DNA of 64,000 nt from Sphingopyxis chilensis (lineage in GTDB: Bacteria; Pseudomonadota; Alphaproteobacteria; Sphingomonadales; Sphingomonadaceae): assembly GCF_035930445.1 (NCBI RefSeq), contig NZ_CP142394.1, positions 839,501-903,500 of the forward strand, given 5' to 3'. The notes beneath the pieces were generated by a model. The model did not search any database. It saw only the letters and a list, made by a program, of their open reading frames with translations, and was not told the DNA's origin. The stretch's first letter is position 1; every line of letters begins with the position of its first letter. A program made the translations under genes and the position numbers. This document shows, piece after piece, positions 47,901 to 56,015 of the stretch.

Positions 47901-50690
47901 TATCTGCGCTATACCGGCGATGAACATGTCGTTCTGGGCGGTACCGAGGGCGCGGATATCATCATCGCCAGCGAAGGCGACGATACAATCTTCGGCGACG
48001 GCGGCAACGACACGCTCGAAGGCGGTGCGGGGAACGACATCATCAATGCCGGGGCGGGGGACGATGTCGTCCGCGACCTTGGCGGCGACGACAACATCAA
48101 GCTCGGCGACGGCCATGACGTGCTCAATACCGGTCCGGGCCTCGACTTGGTGCTGGGTGGTCGCGGCCAGGATTTTATCGTCCTTGGCACCGATGCGGGT
48201 TCGGAAGTCTTTGCGGGTGAAGGCAATGACTTCATCCTGGGCAACCTGACCGCCGAGCGCATCCTCGGCAACGAAGGCGACGACTGGATCGAGCATGGCA
48301 CGTTCGACGGCGCGCCGGGCGACAATTTCGATGAGATTTTCGCGCAGGACGGCGTGGTCGGCCATGACGTCTTCTTCGGCCTTGGCGGTTTCGACGAGTT
48401 CATCGCCGAAGGCGGCGACGATATCATGGTTGGGAGTCCCGGGCGCGGCAAGATGGCCGGCATGTCCGGATGGGACTGGGCGATCTACAAGGACAATAGT
48501 TCGGGCGTCGATGCCGACCTGACGCGCGGGATCGTATTCGACGAGAATCCCACGCCGCCGATCAATGCGACGCAGGACGCCTTTGAAAGCGTCGAAGGGC
48601 TCTCGGGTTCGCGGTTCAACGACATTCTGGCGGGCTCCGACGTCACCGCGGCCGAACGCGCGCCGTTCGATCCCGACCCGGCCCTCAGCGGATCGGAAGG
48701 CTATCGGGGGAGCAACCTCGACGCCGCCGGCATCGCCCGGGTCGCCGGGCTCCAGGCCGTGGTTGGTGCGGGCGTCACGTCCTACAACGCCGGCGACATC
48801 ATTCTCGGCGGCGACGGCAGCGACCTTATCCGGGGTAACGCCGGGGATGATATCATCGATGGCGACAAATGGCTGAACGTTCGGATCAGCGTTCGCGAGA
48901 ACATTGGCCCCGATGGCGGGACCGGCGCGGAAATCGCGACCGCCGACAGCATGTCGCAGCTGGTGACGCGGATGTTCAACCGGACGTTCAATCCGGGACA
49001 GCTGGTCATCGTCCGAGAAATCCTGACCGACACCACGGCGGGCGACACGGATATTGCCGTGTTCTCCGACGTCCGAGCCAATTACGACATCATCTACAAT
49101 GCCAATGGCACGATCAGCGTGGCGCATGCGCGCGGTACGCAGCTCGATGGCACCGACAATTTGCGCAACATCGAACGTATGCGCTTCTCGGACATCGAAA
49201 TCGGCGTCAATCAGCCGGCAACCGGCCAGCCGGTGATCAGCGACCTGACGCCGAGAGAAGCGCTGCAACTGACCGTCAACACGGCGGCGATTGCCGATGC
49301 AAACGGGCTCGGCGCCTTCGGCTACCAATGGCAGCAGTCGATCGACGGCGTGACATGGGGTAATATTGCCGGAGCAACCGCGGCGACGTTCACCCCGGAC
49401 GATAATCCCGGCCTTGTTTTCGGCGATCAGGCCGGCCTCCGGCTGCGCGTCGCGGTAACCTTTACCGACGGCGGCGGTACGGTCGAACAGGTCGTATCCG
49501 ACGCCACGGGGCCGACCGGCGTGAATTGGGCCGGCAACGGGGGCAATAATACGCTCAACGGCACGGCCGGCGATGATTCCGGTAGTGGCGGAGGCGGTAA
49601 CGATACGATGTCGGGGAACGCCGGCGTCGATGTGTTGAACGGCGGCGCTGACAATGACACGCTGTCGGGCGGCCTCGGCAACGACACGCTCCGCGGCGAT
49701 GCGGGGAATGACCTGATGACGGGGGGTGCCGGCAACGATAGCGTCTACGGCAATGCCGGCACCGATACGGCGATATTCGTCGGCGGGATCGCGAACTTCG
49801 GAATCGACTCCAACGGCACAACGATCGTCGTCACCGACAATACAGGCGCCGAGGGCGTTGACTCGGTGCTCTCTACTGAAGTGCTTCGGTTCAACGGCGT
49901 CAATTACACCGTCGTGACCGGAACCGTCGGCAACAACAATAATCTGAACGGCGCGGCCGGCGCTGCGGGCTCGCAGGCGGTGTTCGGACTGGGCGGTGCC
50001 GATACGATCAACGGTGGGGGTGGAAACGACTATCTCCATGGCGGCGCCGGAGCCGATACCGTGACGCAGACCGGAAGCACCGGCGGCCGGGATATTGTCG
50101 ATGGCGGGGCCGGAACGGACACCTATGTCCTGAATGGCGCTGCCGGAGCGGAGACTTTCCGCATCTATGCCAAGGCGGCAGCCGAGGCGGCGGGCATGAC
50201 AGGCCTCAACGCGAACACGGAAATCGTCATCACGCGCAACGGCACGTCGAATGCGCAGATCGTGGCCGAACTCGACAATATCGAAGAAATCAACGTCAAC
50301 GCGCTCAACGTGTCGTCGCCGGGAGGAATCCCCCCTGGCGGTGGGGGTGCGAACGGCGGCGATTCGATCCTCGTCATCGGCGATTTCAATCCCACCAGCC
50401 TCAACTTCAATACGATTACCGTCAACGGCGGACGAGGCGCGGACACCGTCGATATATCCGGATTGAACTCCGACCATCGGCTCGTGTTCAATACCGGCGG
50501 TGGTGCGGATCGGTTTATCGGCGATGCCCGGCCGCAGGATGTGGTCAATGCCGGCAATGGCGGTGGCGGCGGGTTCGCTCCGCGGCAAGAAGGCCCCTTC
50601 CAGCTAATCCGGACGCTGCTCGACGACTGGATGGATCATGGCCGAGCGGGTCTCCGCAACCATTTCGACGCGGACTATCCGTTTGCATAA
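44985..50690 (+). CDS. Giant secreted animal-type heme peroxidase with RTX repeats (MopA-like)
   Basis: 1,901 residues, no signal peptide. The N-terminal half (about 230-950) is an animal-type heme peroxidase: distal Asp266-His267 in FGQFFDHGLD, VNENIGLTAVHHVFHAEHNRL, probable proximal His642 in VYRFGHSML, then INLARGRDTGVPSLN and YLQRLDGLHLFGEME. RTX nonapeptides (GGxGxDxxx) lie at about 985-1100, 1270-1298, 1517-1602 and 1668-1693, with an Ig-like segment near 1414-1510. RTX repeats fold on Ca2+ after export by a type I system, whose ABC and adaptor genes follow immediately. Known relatives include Mn(II)-oxidising peroxidases (MopA) of marine alphaproteobacteria; Mn oxidation here is inference, and a toxic or defensive peroxidase is possible. 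Confidence 0.92.
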   Translation: MVTYIRSDLEFILDQIKIAEAHAAGQPLYGPGGLVPAYNLSFGLRTVDGSNNHLLPGQEQWGAANVPFPTLLDPVYRPADGTSFDPDGPGPAPAMPTQADYSPSNDPNSLVFDASLRTISNLLVDQTLGNPAAILEGLARAGSADPLLDLPAITAIYQTFKPASDAEYQARVVMQNAQTAATLVDDGLPGETAAETAALAALAAATAAHDVTVTDLDAARVVRDAALEPYGLAMDGDNVHLPNISPDGGLSASFNSWFTLFGQFFDHGLDLINKGGSGTVFIPLEPDDPLYVPGSQTNFMVLTRATVSAGTDGIMGTADDVRPINTTTSYVDQNQTYASHASHQVFLRQYTLNADGHPVATGKLIEGAGGSPGGMATWGEVKEQALMLGILLTDQDVGKVPLLRTDAYGNFIPNAAGYAQVITGIGIDGIPNTADDVVISGTPLAPVSLDTAIRTNSAFLADIAHTAVPNGIEDGDITIGLLNPGNNPLVYDDELLDAHFMAGDGRVNENIGLTAVHHVFHAEHNRLVEHTKEVTLADAAQMLADGATQAEAVAFLNEWLVDDVASVPVGAAAIDALVWDGERLFQAAKFGTEMQYQHLVFEEFARKIQPQVDPFVVPDGFDTTINPDIVAEFAHVVYRFGHSMLTEDIDRFGPTFVSNDISLIEGFLNPTAFNGVDGAIEDGLAAGDIIRGMTRQVGNEIDEFVTSALRNNLLGLPLDLATINLARGRDTGVPSLNAARREFYEATNNDARLKPYESWVDFAGNLKNEASIINFIAAYGLHPLIVNETTVEGKRNAAMEIIFGTDLGVGAAGVPADAADFLNGEGAWASGPGGVTTTGLDNVDLWIGGLAEKILPFGGMLGSTFNFVFEVQMEQLQNGDRFYYLQRLDGLHLFGEMEANSFAAMIMRHTDATHLPSDVFSTPGLILEVDPTRQFNDLDGDGDLESADPSGGGILTPLVVRNNPGTAGPDTNYLRYTGDEHVVLGGTEGADIIIASEGDDTIFGDGGNDTLEGGAGNDIINAGAGDDVVRDLGGDDNIKLGDGHDVLNTGPGLDLVLGGRGQDFIVLGTDAGSEVFAGEGNDFILGNLTAERILGNEGDDWIEHGTFDGAPGDNFDEIFAQDGVVGHDVFFGLGGFDEFIAEGGDDIMVGSPGRGKMAGMSGWDWAIYKDNSSGVDADLTRGIVFDENPTPPINATQDAFESVEGLSGSRFNDILAGSDVTAAERAPFDPDPALSGSEGYRGSNLDAAGIARVAGLQAVVGAGVTSYNAGDIILGGDGSDLIRGNAGDDIIDGDKWLNVRISVRENIGPDGGTGAEIATADSMSQLVTRMFNRTFNPGQLVIVREILTDTTAGDTDIAVFSDVRANYDIIYNANGTISVAHARGTQLDGTDNLRNIERMRFSDIEIGVNQPATGQPVISDLTPREALQLTVNTAAIADANGLGAFGYQWQQSIDGVTWGNIAGATAATFTPDDNPGLVFGDQAGLRLRVAVTFTDGGGTVEQVVSDATGPTGVNWAGNGGNNTLNGTAGDDSGSGGGGNDTMSGNAGVDVLNGGADNDTLSGGLGNDTLRGDAGNDLMTGGAGNDSVYGNAGTDTAIFVGGIANFGIDSNGTTIVVTDNTGAEGVDSVLSTEVLRFNGVNYTVVTGTVGNNNNLNGAAGAAGSQAVFGLGGADTINGGGGNDYLHGGAGADTVTQTGSTGGRDIVDGGAGTDTYVLNGAAGAETFRIYAKAAAEAAGMTGLNANTEIVITRNGTSNAQIVAELDNIEEINVNALNVSSPGGIPPGGGGANGGDSILVIGDFNPTSLNFNTITVNGGRGADTVDISGLNSDHRLVFNTGGGADRFIGDARPQDVVNAGNGGGGGFAPRQEGPFQLIRTLLDDWMDHGRAGLRNHFDADYPFA

Positions 50691-50697
50691 AGATCTT

Positions 50698-50736
50698 GGC
50701 GCCGGGACCTCCCCCCCGGCCCGGCGCCACTTTTTT
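50698..50736 (+). terminator. Intrinsic terminator/attenuator between peroxidase and exporter genes
   Basis: Nine-base arms GGCGCCGGG and CCCGGCGCC (50698-50706, 50720-50728) followed after two bases by six T. A canonical Rho-independent structure placed inside what should be one operon, so it probably limits read-through and lowers exporter expression relative to the secreted substrate. Confidence 0.85.
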
Positions 50737-50757
50737 CGATAATCAGGGAGGATTTAC

Positions 50758-52512
50758 ATGCGCCTGTTCTGGATGCGCGTTCCACCAGCATTGTCCGAAG
50801 CCGTCCGCGCCTGTCGGACTCACTTCATCCTCGCGGCAACATTCAGTGCGCTGATCAACATCCTGTATCTCGCACCCACCATCTACATGATGCAGGTCTA
50901 TGACCGGGTTGTGCCGACCAACGGTGTGTTGACGCTGATCGTCATCACCGTCGTCGTGGGCGTCGCGATCGCAACGTTGTCGATGCTCGATGCGGTCCGC
51001 GTGCGACTGATGACGCGCGCGTCGCTGCGCCTCGACCGGCTGCTTTCCGGCGAGATACTGGACCGGCTGCTCGCTCGATCCCGCGCGCTGCCCGGTGCGC
51101 CTTCGACCCAACAGGCGATGCGTGAGTTCGACTTGCTGCGTCAGTCGCTTGCGGGACCGGCCGCGACCGCGCTGTTCGACGTCCCGTGGACGCCCTTGTA
51201 TTTTCTGGTCGCGTTCCTCATTCACCCGATTTTGGGGTTGCTGGTGTTCGCTGCGGGCAGCTTGCTGGTCACGCTTGCGATCGTCAACGAAAGGCGCAGC
51301 AAGGCAAAGGCCGAAGAAGCGCATCAGGCCAGTGCCGCGGCCTATGAATCGCATGAGGCGATGTTACGCAAGGCCGAGATCGTGCGGGCGCTCGGGATGC
51401 GGCGTGCGCTGGTCTCCCGTCATATCCAGCAACGCAGCGTCGGCCTGAATGCCGTCGCCGATCTCCAGTTTTCGGGCAGCCGATACAATTCGCTCGTCAA
51501 ATTCGTACGGATGTTCATGCAATCCTTCGCATTGGGGGTTGGCGCCTGGCTCGCCATCAATGGGCAAATTTCGGTCGGCGCGATCATCGCCGCCTCGGTG
51601 TTGCTCAGCCGCGCCCTGCAGCCGATCGAACAGCTCGTCGGTCTCTGGCCGAGCATCGTCCAGTCGCGCCAGGCCGTTCAGACGCTCGGCAGGCTGTTCG
51701 AGCAAGCGACCGGCCCGGTCGCGCGCACCACCTTGCCCGATCCGCAGGGGCAAGTGGAACTCCAGGGGGTTGTCGTTCGCAACGCCGACGGCAGCGCGGT
51801 CCTGCTCAAGAATATATCGCTGAAACTCGCACCCGGAGAGGTGCTGGGGGTCGTCGGCCCGTCGGGAGCAGGCAAGACGACGCTGGCGCGCGTCGTTGCG
51901 GGCGCTCTCCCGCCCGACCTCGGCGAGATCAGGGTCGATGGCGCCAGCATGGCCGACTGGGATTCCGAACAGCTCGCGCAGCATATCGGCTATCTCCCGC
52001 AGGATTGCGGACTGCTGCCCGGAACGATCAGCGAAAATGTCTCCCGCTTCGCCATCGCGCGTGGTGTTCCGCAGGCAGTCGTCGACGAGCAGGTCATGAA
52101 CGCCGCGCGCATGGCGGGAGTCCACGAGATGATCCTGCATCTCCCCGGCGGTTACGACACCTTTATCGAAGGCCATGGCCACAGGCTGTCGGCAGGACAG
52201 GCGCAGCGCGTCGCGCTTGCGCGCGCGCTATATGGCAACCCGCGCATCCTGGTGCTTGACGAGCCCAACTCGGCGCTCGACAGCGATGGCGAGGATGCCC
52301 TGTCGAGGGCCATTGGTGCCGCGAAGCTGGATGGCGCGGCGATCATGATCGTCGCCCATCGTGCGGCGGTGCTGGCGAGTGCCGACAAGCTGGCGATCCT
52401 CGCCGACGGTGCGATCGTGGGGACGGGGCCACGCGACGAAATCCTCCAGGCTTTGAAGCATTCGGCGGCGAAGCAGAATGTCGTTCCCATCCATGAAGGA
52501 GCGCGGCCATGA
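50758..52512 (+). CDS. Type I secretion ABC transporter (PrtD-like)
   Basis: 584 residues: an ABC exporter half-transporter with six membrane helices (about 20-300) fused to an ATPase. Walker A GPSGAGKTT at about 368-376, signature LSAGQAQRVALARALY near 477, Walker B RILVLDEPNSALD near 496, H-loop IVAHR. There is no N-terminal C39-like domain, so it is of the PrtD class that exports RTX substrates uncleaved. GGGAGG precedes the start. It presumably exports the peroxidase encoded just upstream. ATGA overlap with the adaptor gene. Confidence 0.93.
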   Translation: MRLFWMRVPPALSEAVRACRTHFILAATFSALINILYLAPTIYMMQVYDRVVPTNGVLTLIVITVVVGVAIATLSMLDAVRVRLMTRASLRLDRLLSGEILDRLLARSRALPGAPSTQQAMREFDLLRQSLAGPAATALFDVPWTPLYFLVAFLIHPILGLLVFAAGSLLVTLAIVNERRSKAKAEEAHQASAAAYESHEAMLRKAEIVRALGMRRALVSRHIQQRSVGLNAVADLQFSGSRYNSLVKFVRMFMQSFALGVGAWLAINGQISVGAIIAASVLLSRALQPIEQLVGLWPSIVQSRQAVQTLGRLFEQATGPVARTTLPDPQGQVELQGVVVRNADGSAVLLKNISLKLAPGEVLGVVGPSGAGKTTLARVVAGALPPDLGEIRVDGASMADWDSEQLAQHIGYLPQDCGLLPGTISENVSRFAIARGVPQAVVDEQVMNAARMAGVHEMILHLPGGYDTFIEGHGHRLSAGQAQRVALARALYGNPRILVLDEPNSALDSDGEDALSRAIGAAKLDGAAIMIVAHRAAVLASADKLAILADGAIVGTGPRDEILQALKHSAAKQNVVPIHEGARP

Positions 52513-53870
52513 CCGACATGAGCTGGAAGCCGCCGGCCGGGGGCGATCGCCCTTCGGATAATGATGCCGCCGACCGTCCGCATCGCGAAATGCGGATCGG
52601 CCTGATCGTCATCGCCTTCTTCTTTGTGGGCCTGCTGGGATGGGCGTCGCTGACCCCTCTCGATGCCGGCGCCTATGCGCCCGGCGTGGTTGCGGTATCG
52701 GGCAGTCGGCAGGCGGTTCAGCACCGCGAAGGCGGTATTGTCACCGAACTCCATATTGTCGAGGGGCAAACGGTCACAAAGGGGGAGCCGCTGCTGACAA
52801 TCTCGGCATCGGAGCTGGTGGCCGCCGAACGGGGATTGACGGGCGAAGTCATCGCGCTGCTGGCGCAGCGCGCGCGTCTGGTCGCCGAACTCGGCGGATT
52901 GCAAGGTATCGCCGAACCGGCGGAATTCGCATCGCTGGCGCCCGAGAATCGGGCCCTGGCGGCCGAAGCCTTGCGAGGTCAGCGCCAGCTTTTCGAAGCG
53001 CGGCGTAATTCCGTGCAGACACAACGCAACGTATTGCGCCAGCGGATGCGCCAGCATTCGGAGCAGATCAACGGCTACAGCTACCAGATGAATTCCAACA
53101 AGGTCCAACAACAGCTGATCGGCGAAGAGCTGGACGGGCTGCGCACCCTGCTTCCGAAAGGCTTTGTATCGATCAACCGGGTCCGCGGCATGGAACGCTC
53201 CGCTGCGGAGCTCGACGGTTCCTACGGCGCGTACCGCGCCGACATCGCAAGATCCTCCGAAGCGATCGGCGAGGCGCAGATGCAGATGGTCGGTATCGAC
53301 AAGCAGATGCTCGAGGAGGTGGCCACGGCCAAGCAGGCCGGGCAGGTTCGTCTCGACGAGTTGCAGCCCAAGCTGATCGCCGTGCGCGAACAGCTTGCCC
53401 GCTCGACCGTGCGTGCTCCGGCGAGCGGGCGGGTGGTCGGGCTCAAGATCTTCACGGTCGGCGGCGTCGTTTCGGCAGGTGACATGCTGATGGAGATCGT
53501 TCCGCAAGACAGGGCCCTGGTCATCGACGGCAAGGCCTCGCCAACCGATGCCGACGATCTCGCGCCGGGGATGGAAACCCAGATCCGCTTTACCGCGCTC
53601 CAGGAGCGCAACCTGCCGATCCTTTTCGGCCAGATTTCCAAAATTTCGGCCGACAGCTTCGAGGATGAGCGCTCGGGCATCCGATATTTCAAGATCGAAC
53701 TGATTGTGCCGCCCAGCGAGTTGGCGAAACTCCGGCGCGTTCGACGGGACGGCGGGCTTCGCGCCGGCCTGCCGGTCGATATAATGATCCCGTTGCGAAA
53801 GCGGACGGCGCTCTCTTACCTCATTGAACCGCTTACCCAAACGCTTTGGATGGCGGGGCGGGAAAATTAA
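52509..53870 (+). CDS. Type I secretion periplasmic adaptor (HlyD/PrtE family)
   Basis: 453 residues: short cytoplasmic N-terminus, one membrane helix (about 30-50), lipoyl/barrel segment (GVVAVSGSRQAVQHREGGIVTEL), long coiled-coil hairpin (about 110-290), then STVRAPASGRVVGLKIFTVGGVV and a C-terminal beta-barrel with MIPLRKRTALSYLIEPL. It bridges the ABC exporter to an outer-membrane TolC-type channel, which is not encoded in this window. Coupled by ATGA to the exporter gene. Confidence 0.93.
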   Translation: MTDMSWKPPAGGDRPSDNDAADRPHREMRIGLIVIAFFFVGLLGWASLTPLDAGAYAPGVVAVSGSRQAVQHREGGIVTELHIVEGQTVTKGEPLLTISASELVAAERGLTGEVIALLAQRARLVAELGGLQGIAEPAEFASLAPENRALAAEALRGQRQLFEARRNSVQTQRNVLRQRMRQHSEQINGYSYQMNSNKVQQQLIGEELDGLRTLLPKGFVSINRVRGMERSAAELDGSYGAYRADIARSSEAIGEAQMQMVGIDKQMLEEVATAKQAGQVRLDELQPKLIAVREQLARSTVRAPASGRVVGLKIFTVGGVVSAGDMLMEIVPQDRALVIDGKASPTDADDLAPGMETQIRFTALQERNLPILFGQISKISADSFEDERSGIRYFKIELIVPPSELAKLRRVRRDGGLRAGLPVDIMIPLRKRTALSYLIEPLTQTLWMAGREN

Positions 53871-53970
53871 AGCGCGGACATCCCGAGAGTGAGTGCTCTG
53901 AAGTGTCGCGCGATGTCCCCTCTCTTTTTCGGCCGCCAAAAACCGCCTGTCCGCCAACGGCCAGGAGTGA

Positions 53971-54894
53971 TCAGCCGTGACCGGACTCCGGTATGCGCCG
54001 TCGCTGCGCGGCGCATTCGTCTGCCAGAAAATCGAGCAGGGCTCGCACCGAGGGGAGCAAACCGCGCCGCGACGGAAATACGGCATGGACGATTTCGTTC
54101 GAAGGCCTCCAATCGGGCAGCACCGTTACCAGCCGTCCCGCTTGCACATCGTCCCAGACCACCAGGGTCGGCAGCCGCGCGACCCCGGCGCCGGCGAGGG
54201 AAGCCTCGCGCAGCGCCGCCATATCGTCGGTGATGAGCCGCGGCCTGTGGCGCACCTCGGCAACGCTGCCGTCGGCATGGGTTAGGCGCCAGCGGTGTTC
54301 GCCGCCCGCCGGTCCGAAGTCGAGGCTGGGAACGTCGGTGAGATCGGCGGGAAGCGTGACCGCGCGCTGCTTGAGCAGATGGGGGCTGGCGACGATACGG
54401 ATCGTGCGCTCGTCGAAGCGACGCATGACAAGGTCGCTCTCGGCGAGCGGCGGCGGGCGGACGCGGATCGCGAGGTCGAACCCTTCGCCGATGACATCGA
54501 TGCGGCGGTTGGTGCTTTCGACATGGAGTTCGACGTCCGGATGGAGTGCCATGAAGCGTCCGAACAGGGCTCCGAACTGGAAAGCAAGGAGGCCGGTGGG
54601 GCAACTAAGACGGACGACACCACATGGCTCGGCGCGGGACTGATCGATGACGGCCTGCGCGCCTTCGGCCTCGACGAGCATGGCAACGCAGTGGCGATAA
54701 TATTCCTGACCGATTTCGGTCACCGAAAAACGCCGCGTCGAACGCTGGATCAGCCGCACCCCCAACCTGTCTTCGAGCAGGCCGATCCGGCGGCTGACCT
54801 TCGATTTCTGCAACCCCAGCGCGCGCGCCGCCGCGGCGAAGCCGCCATGATCGACCGCCCGGACAAAGAGATAGAGGTCGTTGAGATCCTGCAT
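53971..54894 (-). CDS. LysR-family transcriptional regulator
   Basis: 307 residues. The N-terminal winged HTH reads DLYLFVRAVDHGGFAAAARALGLQKSKVSRRIGLLEDRLG (in parts), followed by the usual periplasmic-binding-protein-like effector domain (VRLSCPTGLLAFQFG; GFDLAIRVRPP). It belongs to the CrgA/AaeR-like group. Start at the ATG complementary to 54892-54894, which places the HTH at the family's normal distance. Divergent from the pirin gene across 112 bases with two perfect inverted repeats, so it probably controls that gene and itself. Confidence 0.9.
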   Translation of the reverse strand: MQDLNDLYLFVRAVDHGGFAAAARALGLQKSKVSRRIGLLEDRLGVRLIQRSTRRFSVTEIGQEYYRHCVAMLVEAEGAQAVIDQSRAEPCGVVRLSCPTGLLAFQFGALFGRFMALHPDVELHVESTNRRIDVIGEGFDLAIRVRPPPLAESDLVMRRFDERTIRIVASPHLLKQRAVTLPADLTDVPSLDFGPAGGEHRWRLTHADGSVAEVRHRPRLITDDMAALREASLAGAGVARLPTLVVWDDVQAGRLVTVLPDWRPSNEIVHAVFPSRRGLLPSVRALLDFLADECAAQRRRIPESGHG

Positions 54895-54907
54895 TGTCCT
54901 ATCAGTA

Positions 54908-54947
54908 GGACTCTGAGTCCAATTTCGCAATCTTTTGGCGAGATTGC
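54908..54947. promoter_or_regulatory. Inverted repeats in the LysR-pirin divergent promoter (putative operator)
   Basis: Two perfect palindromes: GGACTC-T-GAGTCC at 54908-54920 and GCAATCT-N7-AGATTGC at 54927-54947. The second has the size and T-N11-A character of a LysR recognition site; it also nests TTGGC-N6-GCCAA. The first starts 14 bases from the regulator's start codon, suited to autorepression. Confidence 0.55.
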
Positions 54948-55006
54948 CAAAGAATTATTGTGCATTTCAACAGGCGTCCTCCCTCTGGGGGCGCAGGAGA
55001 TGCACG

Positions 55007-55873
55007 ATGAAGACGATCCTTGGCACTTACAGCAATCCCAATCAGCATTGGGTCGGCGACGGCTTTCCGGTCCGCTCGCTCTTTTCCTACAACAGCCTCG
55101 GCGGGCAGGTGAGCCCCTTCCTGCTGCTCGACTATGCTGGCCCCTACAACTTCGCGCCGACCACCGACCGCCGCGGCGTCGGCCAGCATCCGCATCGTGG
55201 GTTCGAGACGGTGACGATCGTCTATGACGGCGAGGTCGAGCATAAGGATTCTACGGGTAACGGCGGTATCATCGGCCCTGGCGACGTCCAGTGGATGACC
55301 GCAGCGGGCGGGATATTGCACGAGGAATATCATTCGCCGGCGTTCGCCAAGACCGGAGGCCCGTTCCGCATGGTCCAGCTCTGGGTCAACCTGCCCGCGA
55401 AGGACAAGATGGCGCCCGGCGGATATCAGGGGATCACCGCGGCGGACATCCCGACCGTCGAGCTCCCCGATGGCGCGGGTCTGGCCCGGGTGATCGCGGG
55501 CGACATGCTCGGTGCGAAGGGCCCGGCGCGGACCTTCACGCCGATCAACGTCTGGGACGTGCGCCTCAACCGCGATGCCGACGTGACGCTCGACCTGCCC
55601 GAAGGCCATACCGCGATGCTGGTGGTGCTCGGCGGCCATGTCACCGTGGGCGGCAGCGAGGGCGCGCGCGAGGCCGAGATGGTGCTGCTGAGCCGTGAGG
55701 GCGGATCGATCGACATCCGCGCCGACGGCGACGCGACGATCCTCGTGCTGACCGGTGAACCGATCGACGAGCCGATCATCGGCCATGGGCCCTTCGTGAT
55801 GAACAGCGAGGCGGAAATCCGCCAGGCGATCGACGATTATAACAACGGCAGGCTCGCACCGATCGCGGCCTGA
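55007..55873 (+). CDS. Pirin family protein (cupin; possible quercetinase)
   Basis: 288 residues, bicupin. All four pirin metal ligands are present: His61 and His63 (QHPHRGFETV), His105 and Glu107 (GILHEEYHS). Bacterial pirins include quercetin 2,3-dioxygenases such as YhhW; the substrate here is unknown. GCAGGAGA precedes the start. Divergent from a LysR regulator and followed by two isochorismatase-like hydrolase genes, the common context of pirins in small detoxification loci. Confidence 0.9.
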   Translation: MKTILGTYSNPNQHWVGDGFPVRSLFSYNSLGGQVSPFLLLDYAGPYNFAPTTDRRGVGQHPHRGFETVTIVYDGEVEHKDSTGNGGIIGPGDVQWMTAAGGILHEEYHSPAFAKTGGPFRMVQLWVNLPAKDKMAPGGYQGITAADIPTVELPDGAGLARVIAGDMLGAKGPARTFTPINVWDVRLNRDADVTLDLPEGHTAMLVVLGGHVTVGGSEGAREAEMVLLSREGGSIDIRADGDATILVLTGEPIDEPIIGHGPFVMNSEAEIRQAIDDYNNGRLAPIAA

Positions 55874-55878
55874 CGCGG

Positions 55879-55915
55879 ACCCGGCTCCCTATCCCCCGCC
55901 CCCCGGGGGCCGGGT
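55879..55915 (+). terminator. Hairpin after the pirin gene
   Basis: Arms ACCCGGC (55879-55885) and GCCGGGT (55909-55915) around a C-rich 23-base loop that contains a further CCCCC/GGGGG pairing, followed by TCT. A moderate terminator candidate. Confidence 0.5.
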
Positions 55916-56015
55916 TCTCCGCTCTCCCTTTCCCGATCAGCGGCGGCCGGCGCGCCCGCCGCGACGGCAGGCGACTGCCGAGCTTTTGCGCGTGTCCGAA
56001 GACAGGAGAAGACTT

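Noticed and set aside
47938..50070. Tandem short repeats that superficially look like an array
   Set aside because: They are in-frame RTX nonapeptide codons (GGxGxDxxx), not CRISPR repeats; spacing is 27 bases without unique spacers.
45705..50588. A 1,627-codon open frame on the minus strand opposite the peroxidase gene
   Set aside because: It is an antisense shadow produced by the high third-position GC and repetitive Asp/Gly codons of the RTX gene; it lacks domains and a ribosome binding site.
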